The notes under the pieces are model-generated. The model worked only from the letters and a program-made list of their open reading frames with translations, did not search any database and was not told the DNA's origin. From Inonotus obliquus (lineage: Eukaryota > Basidiomycota > Agaricomycetes > Hymenochaetales > Hymenochaetaceae): a stretch of 64,000 bases of DNA. The stretch is from contig JAJHTX010000002.1 of the NCBI GenBank assembly GCA_032164295.1, forward strand, positions 1,426,001-1,490,000. Direction: 5' to 3'. The position numbers and the translations under genes are program-made. This document shows positions 1 to 11,456 of the stretch, one piece after another; position 1 is the stretch's first letter, and every line of letters begins with the position of its first letter.

Positions 1-2
1 AG

Positions 3-2724
3 GGTGAAGGGGAGGGGGAGGGTGAGATTGATAATAAGGATAAGGAAAAAGGAGATTCGGACCCGGATGACTGTGAGGAAATGTGGGAAGCTTTTCGCCT
101 TCTCGGTTCGGCACTTCATACTCTCGAAGATTTACTCGCTCACAGTAAGTATTCCTTCTTTTGATGACACTCATACGTCGGTTGTATATCAAGACGAACC
201 ATTCATTCATTCCTTTAGGCAATTGGTGTGAAATTGCTTTGCGAAAACTAGGATGCTCTGAAGTCTTTTGTCACGTTGGCGATGAAGGTAACCCTACATC
301 TCTAATACAAATATCAACATGACTTATCTCACCGAGACTACATATTCACCGATACGTGTCGACTGTATCTAGTGATCATACGAACGCCTAGCGGTCCAGC
401 TCCTCCACTCGTCACAGGAACGTTCGGAAGCGCGGATTTCATCCATTCGGTGTTAGGAGAAGCGTCCGAGTATGGTTTTTTGCTTATTACATCGAGACTC
501 TGAGCCTTCTGAAGCTTTCGACGTAGCCAATTGAGTCAAGCTAGCATTGTCGATCTTACCGCCCACATGGAAGAGGTAGGTACTCCCTCCCGCGAGATGC
601 GCAATAACACACCTAGCCTTAAAAAAAACCTAACCTGACCAAACGCTCGAACTTCGAAACAGGCAGAAAACAACACATCCTTCTCAAGTCTCCGTGAACT
701 CCTCTCCCATCTCCCAGAAGCGATCAACCCGGGTCAAAAAGCCGCTACGTCCGAAGACCTCGAGAGACGTTCCGAGGCTAGGCGGTCTGGGACTCTCGTT
801 CCGCAACGTCGTGGGCCTAGGGGACAGGCGAGTTTTGAAGAAGAGGGGGAGGGAGAGAAAGAGGAAGGGAAAGAGGAAGAGGAAGGGAAAGAGGAAGAGG
901 AAGGGACAGAGGAAGAGGAAGAGAAGGAAGAAATGTTAGATTTGTCGGATTACGCACCTTCCGAAGAGACGCAGGAATTCATATGGGATGTTCTTTCGTG
1001 GCGAGATGACCTCGTACGCGCTATCTTGTCGACGATAGAAAGTATACCTGGGTTATCAGAGCTCATCGATGAGCTTCTGGACGTTATCAATGAATGTACG
1101 TGAATTCTAATTCTATATATCATTGGATATCGATATTGACGGTCACTGAATAATGAATAGGTGTCTATACACTTCTTTCACCAGTGTTAATTGTAAGTAT
1201 ACATGTTCAGAGAAGCCGTGACGCCCGTTTATAACTTATGTGTATGATGGAGCCTTTAGCGAAAGAAGTGACTTTGGCGCTTAAAGAACAAAGTCAAGCA
1301 GTGATCAATACTGAACAACAATACGAAGTGCGTCTGCGTCTGCATCATCTACATCATCCCCAACGCATATGCGTCTCAGGCTCGTTCTGAATTTGTTTTG
1401 ATGCAAAACATTCTTTATATATATATATAGGTCTTCGATAACCCCAAAGCTTCAGATCCAACGCACAGTATCCTCGCTAAAGATCACGTTGATCTCATTC
1501 TTAACGAACCAGCTGGACGAGTCGCAAAAGTCGTCGTCGAACATACGATCGGGCTCGTTGTATCTGTTAGTTCATTCCCGTTTACATTTACTTTTCCGAC
1601 ATCATACCCCGCTATAAATCGCTATGAAACGCTATGAACGGCGAGAAGAAACTAACTTGAGATTTATGTATAATAGGCTTGGTACGACGAGGAAGAGGAA
1701 CAAGATATCGATCGTGTTATAAACGAGGTACGTCTCGTCATACATCATCCAATAACTTGCCTATCCATCGTATTATCGTAACGTTATAGATCCTCGCGGC
1801 GTTCTTCCATCCATACTTCACTTCACCCAAATCGAAAATCCAAAACGACATGATCACCGAGATGAAAGTATGGCTTGACGGGTTTACCATTGAAGATAGG
1901 GAAATAATCATTTCGTCATTGAATACGGTAAGGTTAATCGAGTACTAATTCATTTCTCATCTGTTCTATATCCTGTTCGCCCTATTCGTCCTATTCGTCC
2001 TAAACACTCTACTCCGACTGTTCATGATATAACCTCTGAACCTCTATTCTCTGTATTAACATACCCATTCATCAGGAAGCCATCCGAGAAGGAAAGAACA
2101 AACGAATTCCAAGTCCTCCAGCTAGTATCACTGCAGATACAATGAGCACCTTTTCAGGAAGTTCTTACGCCTACGATCTCGATCCTGATCACGATTTCGA
2201 TCACGAGTACGATTCAGGATACGATAGTCCAAATCCAAATCCAAATCACCAAAATATTGAAGAGGGCGAAGAAGGCAATGTACAACCGATAGATAACGCA
2301 CTACCGACTGAGCGTGAACGACATGTAGAAGAACACATCAGAGACCTTCAGGATTACGAAGCTGTTCTTTCAAGTACGTCTTGCTATCAACTACCCCTGC
2401 TAACGAACGCAATACAAACTAATCGAAAAAATAGATCCAAACACCTCTTCCTCAGCAAAACGAAACGCTGCCGAGATGTTACGTACTTTACCTCTGCCTA
2501 ATCCCCACATTGTCCACGACGTATCGGGAACAAATAGAGAAGTTCGCCCTCCCGACGAAGGTACTCCACTGGAAAATACGCCTCCAATACGTCGACGTCG
2601 AACGAGTCGTTTGACAGGACCGGCGGGTCAACGACGTTTGCGGAGACGAAAACGGTTGTATGATAGTGAAGATGATCTGTCTTCTCTATCGAGCGACTCT
2701 GGTTTTCTTTCGAGATGGTTTTGA
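3..2724 (+). CDS. HET-C family protein (heterokaryon incompatibility C homologue), 5'-truncated by window edge
   Basis: This is the 3' part of a HET-C gene; the start lies outside the window. I read 12 exons: 3-144, 219-287, 373-469, 527-575, 663-1095, 1161-1192, 1253-1327, 1431-1565, 1677-1727, 1790-1927, 2076-2373 and 2435-2724, giving 602 visible residues in one frame. Family signatures seen include MWEAFRLLGSALHTLEDLLAH, SNWCEIALRKLG, PPLVTGTFGSADFIHS, VFDNPKASDPTHS, LILNEPAGRVAKVVVEHT and a tryptophan-rich segment before the low-complexity tail. HET-C proteins control vegetative incompatibility in filamentous ascomycetes; in basidiomycetes the role is unknown. An acidic Glu/Lys/Gly insert is encoded by the purine-rich DNA at 838-935. 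The tail (from about 2140) is acidic, then basic and Ser-rich. The acceptor before 1253 (GGAG) is weak, so that junction is the least certain. Confidence 0.93.
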
Positions 2725-3307
2725 CCCCTCTTTTAGAAGATTATAGGATGAGACGAAGTGTATACAGTGCAGCTGCGGCACCGGACATATTTTGTATTAA
2801 CGTATATCTCACCCTGCTCACGCAACATTATATAAATCTATCCAGCATCTATTAATGCATTTATCCCGCGCCGAGAATCGCCCGATAGGTACCAGTAGAC
2901 AGTAGACGCCCTCCAGCCAGAAGACCAACCAACCTATAACCCCGAAAAACAATATAAATCGCCGCTTACGCATCATTGACGCAGTCTGCAGTCCGCTCTA
3001 AACGCGTCGCTGTCCAGCCTCAGATACCACTTCTCAGAACTATAAATCTATGAGCGGATGATTGCACCCTCACCTGACGGCAATCCTTCGGCGCTTGAAA
3101 TCTCTTCGCGTTAGTACTGCAAAAGACAATTAGGAGATTACGCACCGACCAGGCATACTTCTGCTAAAGCCAACGCAGTTAATACTTGCAAGACTAGCCG
3201 CTTTCTCACAATACAGAAGCACTCACCTCAAACACCTGCCGGACGCAACACAGTCCCCAGAGCAAAACACAAAAGAGATACAACGAAACATGTACAAAGA
3301 GAAGTTT
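2725..3307. other. Intergenic stretch after HET-C, no gene seen
   Basis: I see the 3' flank of the HET-C gene and no open frame with coding character. A segment near 2970-3010 (TGACGCAGTC and what follows) resembles the one at 3529-3560, so this stretch may hold a degraded further copy of the adjacent tandem array. Confidence 0.5.
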
Positions 3308-3641
3308 GTCCCTCACGAAGAGAGGACGATGGAAAATATTATGCGGATCTCAGCCGGTGCAATTAGCTGCACCAGTCGCTGATGGACGCGCCTGACGGAA
3401 GCGAGTCGTCCAAGCCGCCGCGGTCGTTCCCAAAGGGAAGAACCACGAATATTCCCGAACGAGGAGTGGGCGTCACTCAACTCATTCAAGGACCGTCATC
3501 TGATAGTGATCGAATAAGCGTGTCCCATCACTGACGCAGTCCAAAGCCCGCGTCTCAGAGACAGCTGTTGAATAATACAATTATATAGATGTGCTTCAAT
3601 CGTTTCTCCCGGATGGTATTTTTTATTTTTACTGTTTATCG

Positions 3642-3686
3642 CCTTCTCTCTTGGCGTTAAGGATGCGTACATCCTTAACGTGAAGG
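3642..3686. repeat. Inverted-repeat hairpin module, copy 1
   Basis: A perfect 11-bp inverted repeat, CGTTAAGGATG / CATCCTTAACG, surrounds a CGTA loop (3655-3680). It is enclosed by a weaker outer pair CCTTC (3642-3646) and GAAGG (3682-3686). Confidence 0.85.
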
Positions 3687-4260
3687 ATTTACATATTTCT
3701 GGGAAAGAAATGAGACGACATCAAAACTGAAGGCGACTGATAGACTCACTTCAATACTTTCTCCGAAATCGGTAGGCGTTCCATTGTTTTGACTGACAAT
3801 GAAGAATACGAATCGTATTCTCCACTGAAGTCTATTGAAGGCGTATAGATGCCCAAAGTTATGCCTTGTATCCACAGGACCATCTCCATAATATTGCCTA
3901 TCGCGTGGAAAAGTAAATCTAGGAGACATCGTGTTCGTTAAAGAGCACTCACCTAGGGCCTCCAGCGAGACGCGATTGAACCGGAAGGGGGGTACGTCCA
4001 TGATTGGGATATGTCCCTCACGAAGAGGGACAAAGGAAAAGATTGTGCGGATCTCAGCCGGTGCAATTAGCTGCACCAGTCGCTGATGGACGCGCCTGAC
4101 GGCAGCGAGTCGTCCAAGCCGCCGCGGTCGTTCCCAAAGGGAAGAACCACGAATATCCCCGAATGAGGAGCGGGCGTCACTCATTCAAGGACCGTCATCT
4201 AGTAATGATCGAACCAATCGTTTCTCCAGGATGGTATGTTTTATTTTTATTTTTTTAACG

Positions 4261-4305
4261 CCTTCTCTCTTGGCGTTAAGGATGCGTACATCCATAACGT
4301 GAAGG
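4261..4305. repeat. Inverted-repeat hairpin module, copy 2
   Basis: This is the same hairpin as copy 1, with a CGTA loop and one mismatch in the right arm (CATCCATAACG, 4289-4299). The outer CCTTC/GAAGG pair is kept. Confidence 0.82.
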
Positions 4306-4843
4306 ACTTACATATTTCTGGGAAAGGAATGAGACGACATCAAAACTGAAAGCGACTAGAGGACTCACTTTATTATTTGCTCCGAATCGAGAGGAATTCC
4401 ATTGACAATGGAGAATACGAATCGTATTCTCCACTGAAGTGTCTTGATGACGTGTATATGCCCAAAGGTATGCATCGTACCCACAGGACCGTCTTCATAA
4501 TATAACCTGTTGCGTGGACAAGTAAATCTACGAGACATCGTGTTCGTTGAAGGGCACTCACCTAGGGCCTCCAGCGAGACGCGATTAAAACCGGAAGCGG
4601 GGTACATCCATGATCGGGAGATGTCCCTCACGAAGAGGGACAATGGAAAAGATTATGCGGATCTCAGCCGGTGCGAGTGAGTCGCACCAGTCGCTGTTGG
4701 ACGTGCCCGACGAAGCAACGCCCAAGCCGCTATGGACGTTCCCGTGAAGGAAGGGCCATTAACGTTCGACGTGAGAAGTGATGAACGCTCGTCACGCCGA
4801 ACCGTCGCTAAGAGGTCATCATTGGCTTATTTCGCTGCACCCA

Positions 4844-4890
4844 CCTTCTCTCTTGGCGTTAAGGATGCATATTCATCCTTAACGTGAAGG
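4844..4890. repeat. Inverted-repeat hairpin module, copy 3
   Basis: The 11-bp stem CGTTAAGGATG / CATCCTTAACG (4857-4867, 4874-4884) is fully conserved while the loop has changed to CATATT. The outer CCTTC/GAAGG pair is kept. Conservation of the stem with a free loop points to selection on, or recent copying of, the paired structure. Confidence 0.85.
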
Positions 4891-7016
4891 CATATTTAAG
4901 GGCTTGATCTTGGTGGCTTGAAGAACTATCTACTACTCGAGTAATATTTGCGAACATCTACATCTTGGATGACAGTTACGCAGCGTATATACGAGTAACG
5001 GATAGCATATCTCACCTATTATGCCGACGAGCAGCGTCATCTACCTCCGTTGCCCTCCCCGATGACGCCGCCCCATAACGCTCGAATCTTGCCAAAGTCT
5101 CACACTTCCAGTAATTAACCAAGTAAAGCTGAGGACTCGCAGAGGAATACGCATCGTATTCACATCGATATCCTTGAGATAAGATCCAAGAGTGCCCTGA
5201 GACACGTTCCGTTGCGGATGTGAAGTTAACGGATGTTGGGAGAGAGGTGAGGAGACATAGTCAGCCCTTGCGACATTAATGCACGGGAATAAGATTCATA
5301 CTTACATTGAGCGATTGGGAGGGTGGTATGGCTGCCCTCCCCTGCAAGTTGATCACTAGACGATGAGCTGATATGTCCACCTCATGTTAGACCATAGACA
5401 GATAGGAGAGATGGAAGCAAGAAGACGAATGGAAGGGGAAGGGAGGACAGAGAAGCGGAGGGGATGATGGTGGTTGAAAGGAAAGATGTGAGAAGAAGGG
5501 GGAATGGCCCTTTATAGCTTTACGACGAGTCAGTCGTTCAGCTTCAGCCTCTTAAATCGTGGTGGCCTGTAAAGAACAATACTAGCTTGGCTTGCCTTTA
5601 TGTAACGGCCCTGAACGCGTTTGCCATATCGGGAAGGCATCTCTTATCGTCATGTGATCGTTCATGCGATATTTCTTGGCATCCTCTTTACTTCCGCTGT
5701 GTCATCGCGGTTAAACGTAGTTCTTCCCTTCCAAAATCTCGACTTGCGCTGGGAGGACCTGGAGTTTGCTTTCGCCTGGGCCGTTTCCACGACTTTAAAT
5801 AAAGGAGTGGCCCAGCGGTCGATGCTGCGTTACCGCTTCCGGGATCCCCTGGCATGGGTGATCGACACAGAAACCTCGCGCATCTGTTCTGTGTTGCTCT
5901 AGAGAGAGAAGAAGAGAGAAGTAGAGAGCAAATATCAAGTCGTCCTGAGGAAAGGAATGATAGTCAAATTGCTTGGATGTACGTACCTTTTATGTAGACT
6001 GTCTCAATAGCGAACGCTTCCGAAACAACATCTTGGGTTGCGTCTCAAGAGAAGTCTTCGAAACAAATAACGGACAAGCATAAAAAACAGATGTTTCTGA
6101 CTCTCAAGCACGTCAACTAAGACCGCTGCTTACCTCCTTTTGTGTTGTTCTTCGAACAGCAAATGTCCTGTGTTGTTTACAACTGCGAGAACCTGTGGGC
6201 GTACCCAGACTTTTGCCACCAAATGCTCCGGTTCATGCGCCAGCACAGCAATCAAACGAACCACCGGTTCGTTCCTCTGAAGGACTGACTGTCTCATCCC
6301 AGGAACCTTGGAGAAGAACTGATGCTCAGACGCGATGTCTCAACTTCTCAAATGGTGGCTATGGCTTCAATAAGACTCCCTTTTTTTCTGGTCATGACAT
6401 CTGGGGATCGAGACTCCTCGCTGCTTCTATCATCCGTATCTTTTTTATGTTCAGGCTCCTCTCGCTAAGGTATTACGACTGAAGACAGCACGTTGTTTGT
6501 TCGCCCAGCATGAGAGGGCTTAATTCCTGTCGCTTGCTTAGTGTAAATATGATTGTCGTTTGGATTGCAGCACGTACTAAACAAAAGAGTTCACTGCCCT
6601 GACATTGCCTTGCCCGAGATGGTCGCATTTGATAATGAAATTCAGAGACTGCTTGAATCTCAAGACGTTGTTTCGACTTAACTCCAAAAGTCCGATGAGA
6701 AGAGTCAGATACTAATTCGTGTTTCTGAGCTCGTATCGGCGGAAAGGGGCTAGCACTCGAGCGCATCAAGAGCTGAATCTTTCTGCCTTCTAGGATTACC
6801 CAAAATTGAACAAGTGTCGTGTGCGAGATTGTTTTATGCATTTTTTCGAAGTAGAGGCGAGCGTGAGAAGAGGGAAAGAGGAAATTGCCTAAAGAGGACT
6901 TTTCGGGGGGAGTTGCCGAGGACCCCTGATACGCAAAGGGGTTGGTTTTTGTGAGGTTGGACATATTGCTGTCGATTCGCACAGATCTCTAAACGCATAC
7001 AGTCCAAATCCCACAG
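4891..7016. other. Intergenic stretch with possible minus-strand transcript start; no confident gene
   Basis: From about 5560 down to 5390 the minus strand is pyrimidine-rich, like a basidiomycete 5' leader. It is followed on the minus strand by consensus splice donors near 5310 (GTAAGTATG) and 5015 (GTGAGATA). Between them is an open stretch containing EYDAYSSASPQL, close to EYDSYS seen in a frame of the array units. I could not assemble a convincing protein. The span 5900-7016 holds only short open frames without recognisable domains. Confidence 0.35.
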
Positions 7017-7088
7017 GTATGTTTCTCTACCAAACATCGTGTCCTCCTCGTCCTTTCCTCTACCTCTCGTCTCATCATGTCTTTTCAG
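7017..7088 (+). other. Probable 5'-leader intron of the AT-hook gene
   Basis: A consensus donor GTATGT (after CCACAG) at 7017 and a pyrimidine-rich acceptor ending TCTTTTCAG at 7088 lie just upstream of the start codon. Removing it deletes the start of an 18-codon upstream reading frame (7077-7133) that would otherwise end 5 bases before the main ATG. Confidence 0.55.
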
Positions 7089-7138
7089 TTACACCAAATC
7101 CAGTTGTACTCGCCGCGGCTCCTGTTTGCCTGACGCCA

Positions 7139-8379
7139 ATGTCGTCGTTGCATCATCAACATACGCATAACCCGTATCTTCAATATACCATGCACCATTA
7201 TGTTCCGCCGCCGCAATCTCCGGCACATCCTCCTGCACCTCCACCCCAACATCCAGCGCAGCAGCAGCAGCAAACGCCAACACCAGCCACGACGATCGCT
7301 CCGGGTGACACGTATAACAGGGAAGCGCACCCGACTAGCAGCTCCACTCCAACTCAAAACCAGTCCCAAAATCAAAATCATGCAACACCTCTCGTCGCAC
7401 AGGGGGATTGGACAAAGAACTTGGTACATCTGGCAAAGACAGCAGAACTAAAGTGAGCTCTACTCGGTTATCTTACACAGGTCTAATCCGTAACATTATG
7501 TGGCCCCAACAGGAAACATTCATTGACTCTTCAGCTTCACACAGCTCACATAGTTTCCGCGCACGCGCAGCTTGAATCTAAGGATAAGGCATTGCAGGAC
7601 ATCAGGGAGGAGAAAAACCGGTATGCATGCTGATTGTACAATTGTACGAGTCAGCCTTTACAATGTCGGCGCAGATTGGAAAGCGAACGGGCTAGATTAC
7701 TAAACTGTCTACGACAAGTAAGGCAAATATTTCGTTTTGCTGGTATTATGTACTAAGCCTCCTTGCTAGGTCAACGAGGATCGCGATAAGGTGTCTTGGC
7801 ACTGTTACCTTCCGTTGATTTTTCCCACTGACCATCTTCGCCCCCTAGACTGACTTAATGGAGTCTACGATTAACAAGGAGTATGAAACACCTTTCCTGA
7901 GAGTGAATTCCTCGTTGATGTTTCCTTCGCAGAGTTTCGGAGCTGCGGGCAAAAATCCAAGCTATCACCGATGGAGAGTATGCCGCTGCAAAGCGTGAAG
8001 TCGACGCGCTGCGGGCGGAGTTAGGACAGCCGCCAGCGCAAAGTCTACAACAAACACTCGAAGAGAAAAGCCGAGCGTCCGTATTTCACTTCTTCTCACG
8101 TCCCAATCTTCCTTATGGTGGACTTACACGCTTTCTTTGCATTATAGATATCTCAATGAGCGCCGACTTAACGGCGCACCTGCCACCAGCACCGAGGCTA
8201 CTGCAACTCCCACTGCGTCATCAGCGGCTAAGCGCGGGTCGGCGGCGGAACCCTCCTCGGATTCACCCGCTAAACGAAAGCGCGGGCGTCCAAAGGGTAG
8301 TAGGAACAAGAAGACCTTGGAGGCCGCGGCCGCGAGCGCTAGTGCAGGCCCTTCTGGCGTGGAGACTGCGGCGGAGTGA
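7139..8379 (+). CDS. Coiled-coil protein with C-terminal AT-hook
   Basis: Seven exons (7139-7452, 7513-7620, 7675-7717, 7770-7790, 7849-7880, 7933-8076, 8148-8379) encode 297 residues. The N-terminal third is rich in Pro, Gln and His. Residues ~100-210 form a charged heptad-like helix containing EKNRLESERARLL and ELRAKIQAITDGEY. The C-terminus carries a canonical AT-hook (KRKRGRPKGSRNKK, GRP at about 267-269), which binds the minor groove of AT-rich DNA. It is likely a nuclear chromatin-associated protein, perhaps a dimer through the coiled coil; no ortholog is recognised. The ATG at 7139 is the first downstream of the putative leader intron; an in-frame N-terminal extension from an upstream exon is possible. 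The 21-nt fourth exon and the non-consensus donor GTCCGT after 8076 are unusual. Confidence 0.85.
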
Positions 8380-10292
8380 TCGAACAATGTCACATGTCTA
8401 CAGGCTTCACCAAACAATCATATTGAAACATGGAGGGAAGCCAACACACTGGCTCCGCCGTTGCTTGGATGTTCCTTGCTCCGTCATATCTGCTCTTGCT
8501 CTGTCGTCTCGGATCCTCACCGCTCAGAAGTTTCTTGACCTTTTTAATCGTTTTTCTACTTTGCTTCTCGTAGTATCACTTATGCTAGTAGATATGTTGT
8601 CTCATTTATGCCAAAAGAATCGATCGTGTACTTCACCGTTGACTTTTCTGTACACAATGATACCCCCTTCTTGACGCGATAGAATTAGTTTGGCCGTATA
8701 ACACTCGCTACTTTATATAGATGAGGACGATAGTATCGTATTCTCTTTGTAACCTACTGCGTGGGAGCACTCAAACCGGGGAGCAGGTCTTTATGATCCC
8801 TTACTAGCTCGTCCCGTCCCAGTACCTACGATTTCTTGAAGGCAAGAGTCGGATAATCTGCATGTTGACTTCGACATCAAGACGAAGAATTGTTGTCGCT
8901 AGAGCCGTTATCAGAGCATCCGCTCTTGCGATCTACTCTCAAGTAGTCAAACATGTAGTATAGTGACTCTCGAGTACTTAGCGAAATAGATAAACTTCAA
9001 AAGAGAAATAACAACCCATTTGCCTCCCAGTAAGTTACAATCTCCGCTTGAACTTACTTATACTCGAGACGCGCAAGTATCACGTGCGCAAATTTGTCCC
9101 TAAGTCACCTAAGTAGTATGATTCTCACATTAACAATACATCGCGCATCTCCCTTCGGCGCTCAAGTTTTATATTGCGCGGACGGATGTGCGTCCGACGC
9201 GCCGACGTATTTACGCGTCTTTATGGCTCGAGACGCTCGTCCGTAGCAGTACTCCTCGGCGTCAGTACCAAGGAGCGAAGTCTTGACACTCTACTCTACT
9301 CCCCGATCATGCTGTGTAAAGATTAGACTTCTTGTTTCACTTGACCAGGAATCTTCTGTGGCCGACCGATAAAAGCGCAAACTGAAACTATGACACTGAC
9401 ACGATGGTGTCGAGGGGACGTGGTGAGTAATCTTTATTTTGCATTGATAAAAAATTACTTGGTAATGATTATTATGATTTAGCACTGTGCGGGCGGGGCG
9501 TCATGGGCGACCCGACGGCAAACGGTAAACGTGTTTCGTCATCCAATATTATTATAGCATTGATCATTCACCGTGGTAGACCGATACCGATACTCATCAT
9601 AACATCGAATACGCGACGAGAAGTAAATAAAGAAGAAAAGCAATTTTATAATTCTTGTGAGACGACTTTTGGATACCCTCCGAGAGCGCTGCCTGATTCC
9701 CGCTCCCTAATCCCCGCCTCACAATGCATTGCTTCGGACAGGGACGAAACCCAATTTTCAAAAAAACGGAGTCAGAATCATACCGACTACGGACTACCTT
9801 CCCATTCAAGTTCCCTCCCCGATACCAACTAGGCGACGAGTAGCTATACAGTGCGAGAATTTCAAATCTATTCAAGTTCAAAGCTCAAAAACTCAAAGAT
9901 CGATCAACTCCAATCTTCAATTTGCAAAGATGACGATGACGATGAATCCATAGAGCTCAAGAAAGGTATCCGGGAAATTGATGGATCCGGTTTCTTTCTT
10001 CAGAGGTAAGGTCCCATATACATAGTCTTCTATCTTCTGTACCTTCCTTTCTCCCTTCCCTCCCTTCCCTTCTTTCATACATTCCTGTGTCTGATCCATC
10101 CATACAATATCTTATTGGTCAGTGTACATATTCTCACCAATACTTCCTCGTTGATTAGCAGACTATAAGTTCAAAATTTCACACTCCACCAACATCAACA
10201 TCACTACCGAAAAACATCCTTCTTCGGAGATACCTAATACCTATGATCTATAAATGAATTTCAGGTACACAACACACAACACACAACACACA

Positions 10293-11439
10293 CACTGGCA
10301 CAGCGCTAAAAGAATAAAACTGGAGAATAGAGGGTAAAGAAAGTCAAGGTAGTAGATTCCACATTGGCAACTTGAGCCCGAATCAGAATCAGAATCCGAC
10401 TTTGTCGGTATGTCGGTGTATGCACACTGCACACTGCGCACTGCACAGCTCAATACATCGGTATAACGCGGGCGCGATACAACGTCGAGCCGAAACCCGT
10501 GAATAATCCTTCGACCGACCAATCGTTCAATCGCCGACCAAGAACACCACCAATACTTGTGTGTATGATGCAGGAACTTGAAGAACTGCGCGAGAGCCTG
10601 GGAGTCTGAGAGCGGCAGCGGAACAAGGATCTAGGACTTGGGAGGAACTAGGAACACACATGATACTGATACTGCATAGTTCTTGTCTTGCACTCTCATT
10701 CTTATTCACCAGGCGCTTCATTTACTGACATTGCATTGCAGAGCTGGAATCATTTCACACTGGCGCTAACACGAGAACGAGGACGAGGACGAGGACGAAT
10801 ATCGATATCATTATCGTTCATGTTCCAGGTTGAGAACCAAATCGTATCGCACATGTAACCCACCCATTCACGCTTAGTATATACTAGTACCGATTGGCGC
10901 ATATACCATAAAATATACATCATGATCTTGCCGAAACGCTCGACGAACATAAATCGTAAAACGAAGTGGTAATGGCATACCACTGGCATACCACTGACAG
11001 TATCTCAATCGCAACCGCAACCGCAACCGCAACCGCAACGCCGCATAAACCACTGACATGGAAAAAGAAAAATCCAAGTACCATTAATAATAATATTAAC
11101 ATCGTTCCTCTCCAATCTCCAATCTCCAATCTCCAAGCTAAACCTCCAGAATCTTACAATTGCATATATGAATGTCAAAGTCCCGTACAACAGTAACACC
11201 ATTCAAGAAGTTCACCATTCACCGTTCAAACAAAACACTCAAACAATCACTGGCATAATTGCATAGTGGCATAGTAGTATTCACTGGCAGAACCCGAAAA
11301 GACTCGGACTCAGGACTTCTCATCCCGAGCGTGACCCCATACCATTCATTCAAGTTCTCTCGCCTCTCGGAAATACGAAAGGGAAGAAACCCGAAACTGG
11401 AGTCAACGCTGGGCGGACCAATCCTACATACCACTGGCA
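10293..11439 (+). promoter_or_regulatory. Cluster of CACTGGCA motifs (five exact copies)
   Basis: CACTGGCA occurs at 10293-10300, 10981-10988, 11248-11255, 11282-11289 and 11432-11439. Near matches are CACTGGCG near 10757 and CACTGACA at 10992 and 11051. The reverse complement TGCCAGTG recurs beyond the cyclin gene at 17660-17667 and 20021-20028. The density is far above chance for an octamer, so a protein-binding site is possible; no factor is assigned. Confidence 0.45.
11011..11040. repeat. (GCAACC)5 microsatellite
   Basis: Five near-perfect tandem copies of a six-base unit lie inside the gene-free interval. Confidence 0.9.
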
Positions 11440-11456
11440 CACACACATTCCAAAAC

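Larger units (their letters stand above)
3308..4890. repeat. Tandem array of ~600-700 bp units with conserved hairpins (three partial copies)
   Basis: Two long units (about 3590-4190 and 4205-4800) align over most of their length, with a diverged partial copy on each side. A ~170 bp block occurs at 3308-3480, 4013-4186 and 4623-4796. A hairpin module occurs at 3642-3686, 4261-4305 and 4844-4890. The ~170 bp block opens with GTCCCTC-ACGAA-GAGGGAC (bulged in copy 1). It then has a GGTGCA/TGCACC stem in copies 1 and 2 that becomes GGTGCGA/TCGCACC in copy 3, a compensatory pair change. One-base length differences between copies break any shared reading frame, which argues against a simple protein repeat. 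The array could be a structured RNA locus, duplicated exons of a minus-strand gene, or a degraded mobile element. Confidence 0.8.

Noticed and set aside
3675..4184. 169-residue open frame on the minus strand within the repeat array
   Set aside because: The homologous stretch in the next unit has one-base length changes that break the frame, and the frame crosses good splice signals. It may contain exons, but not as one continuous protein.
5806..5885. tRNA-like A-box (TGGCCCAGCGG) in GC-rich DNA
   Set aside because: No matching B-box at the right distance and no cloverleaf can be drawn, so I do not call a tRNA.
5587..5902. Overlapping open frames of 71 and 93 codons
   Set aside because: No domain, no splice support, and the two frames overlap without either looking conserved.
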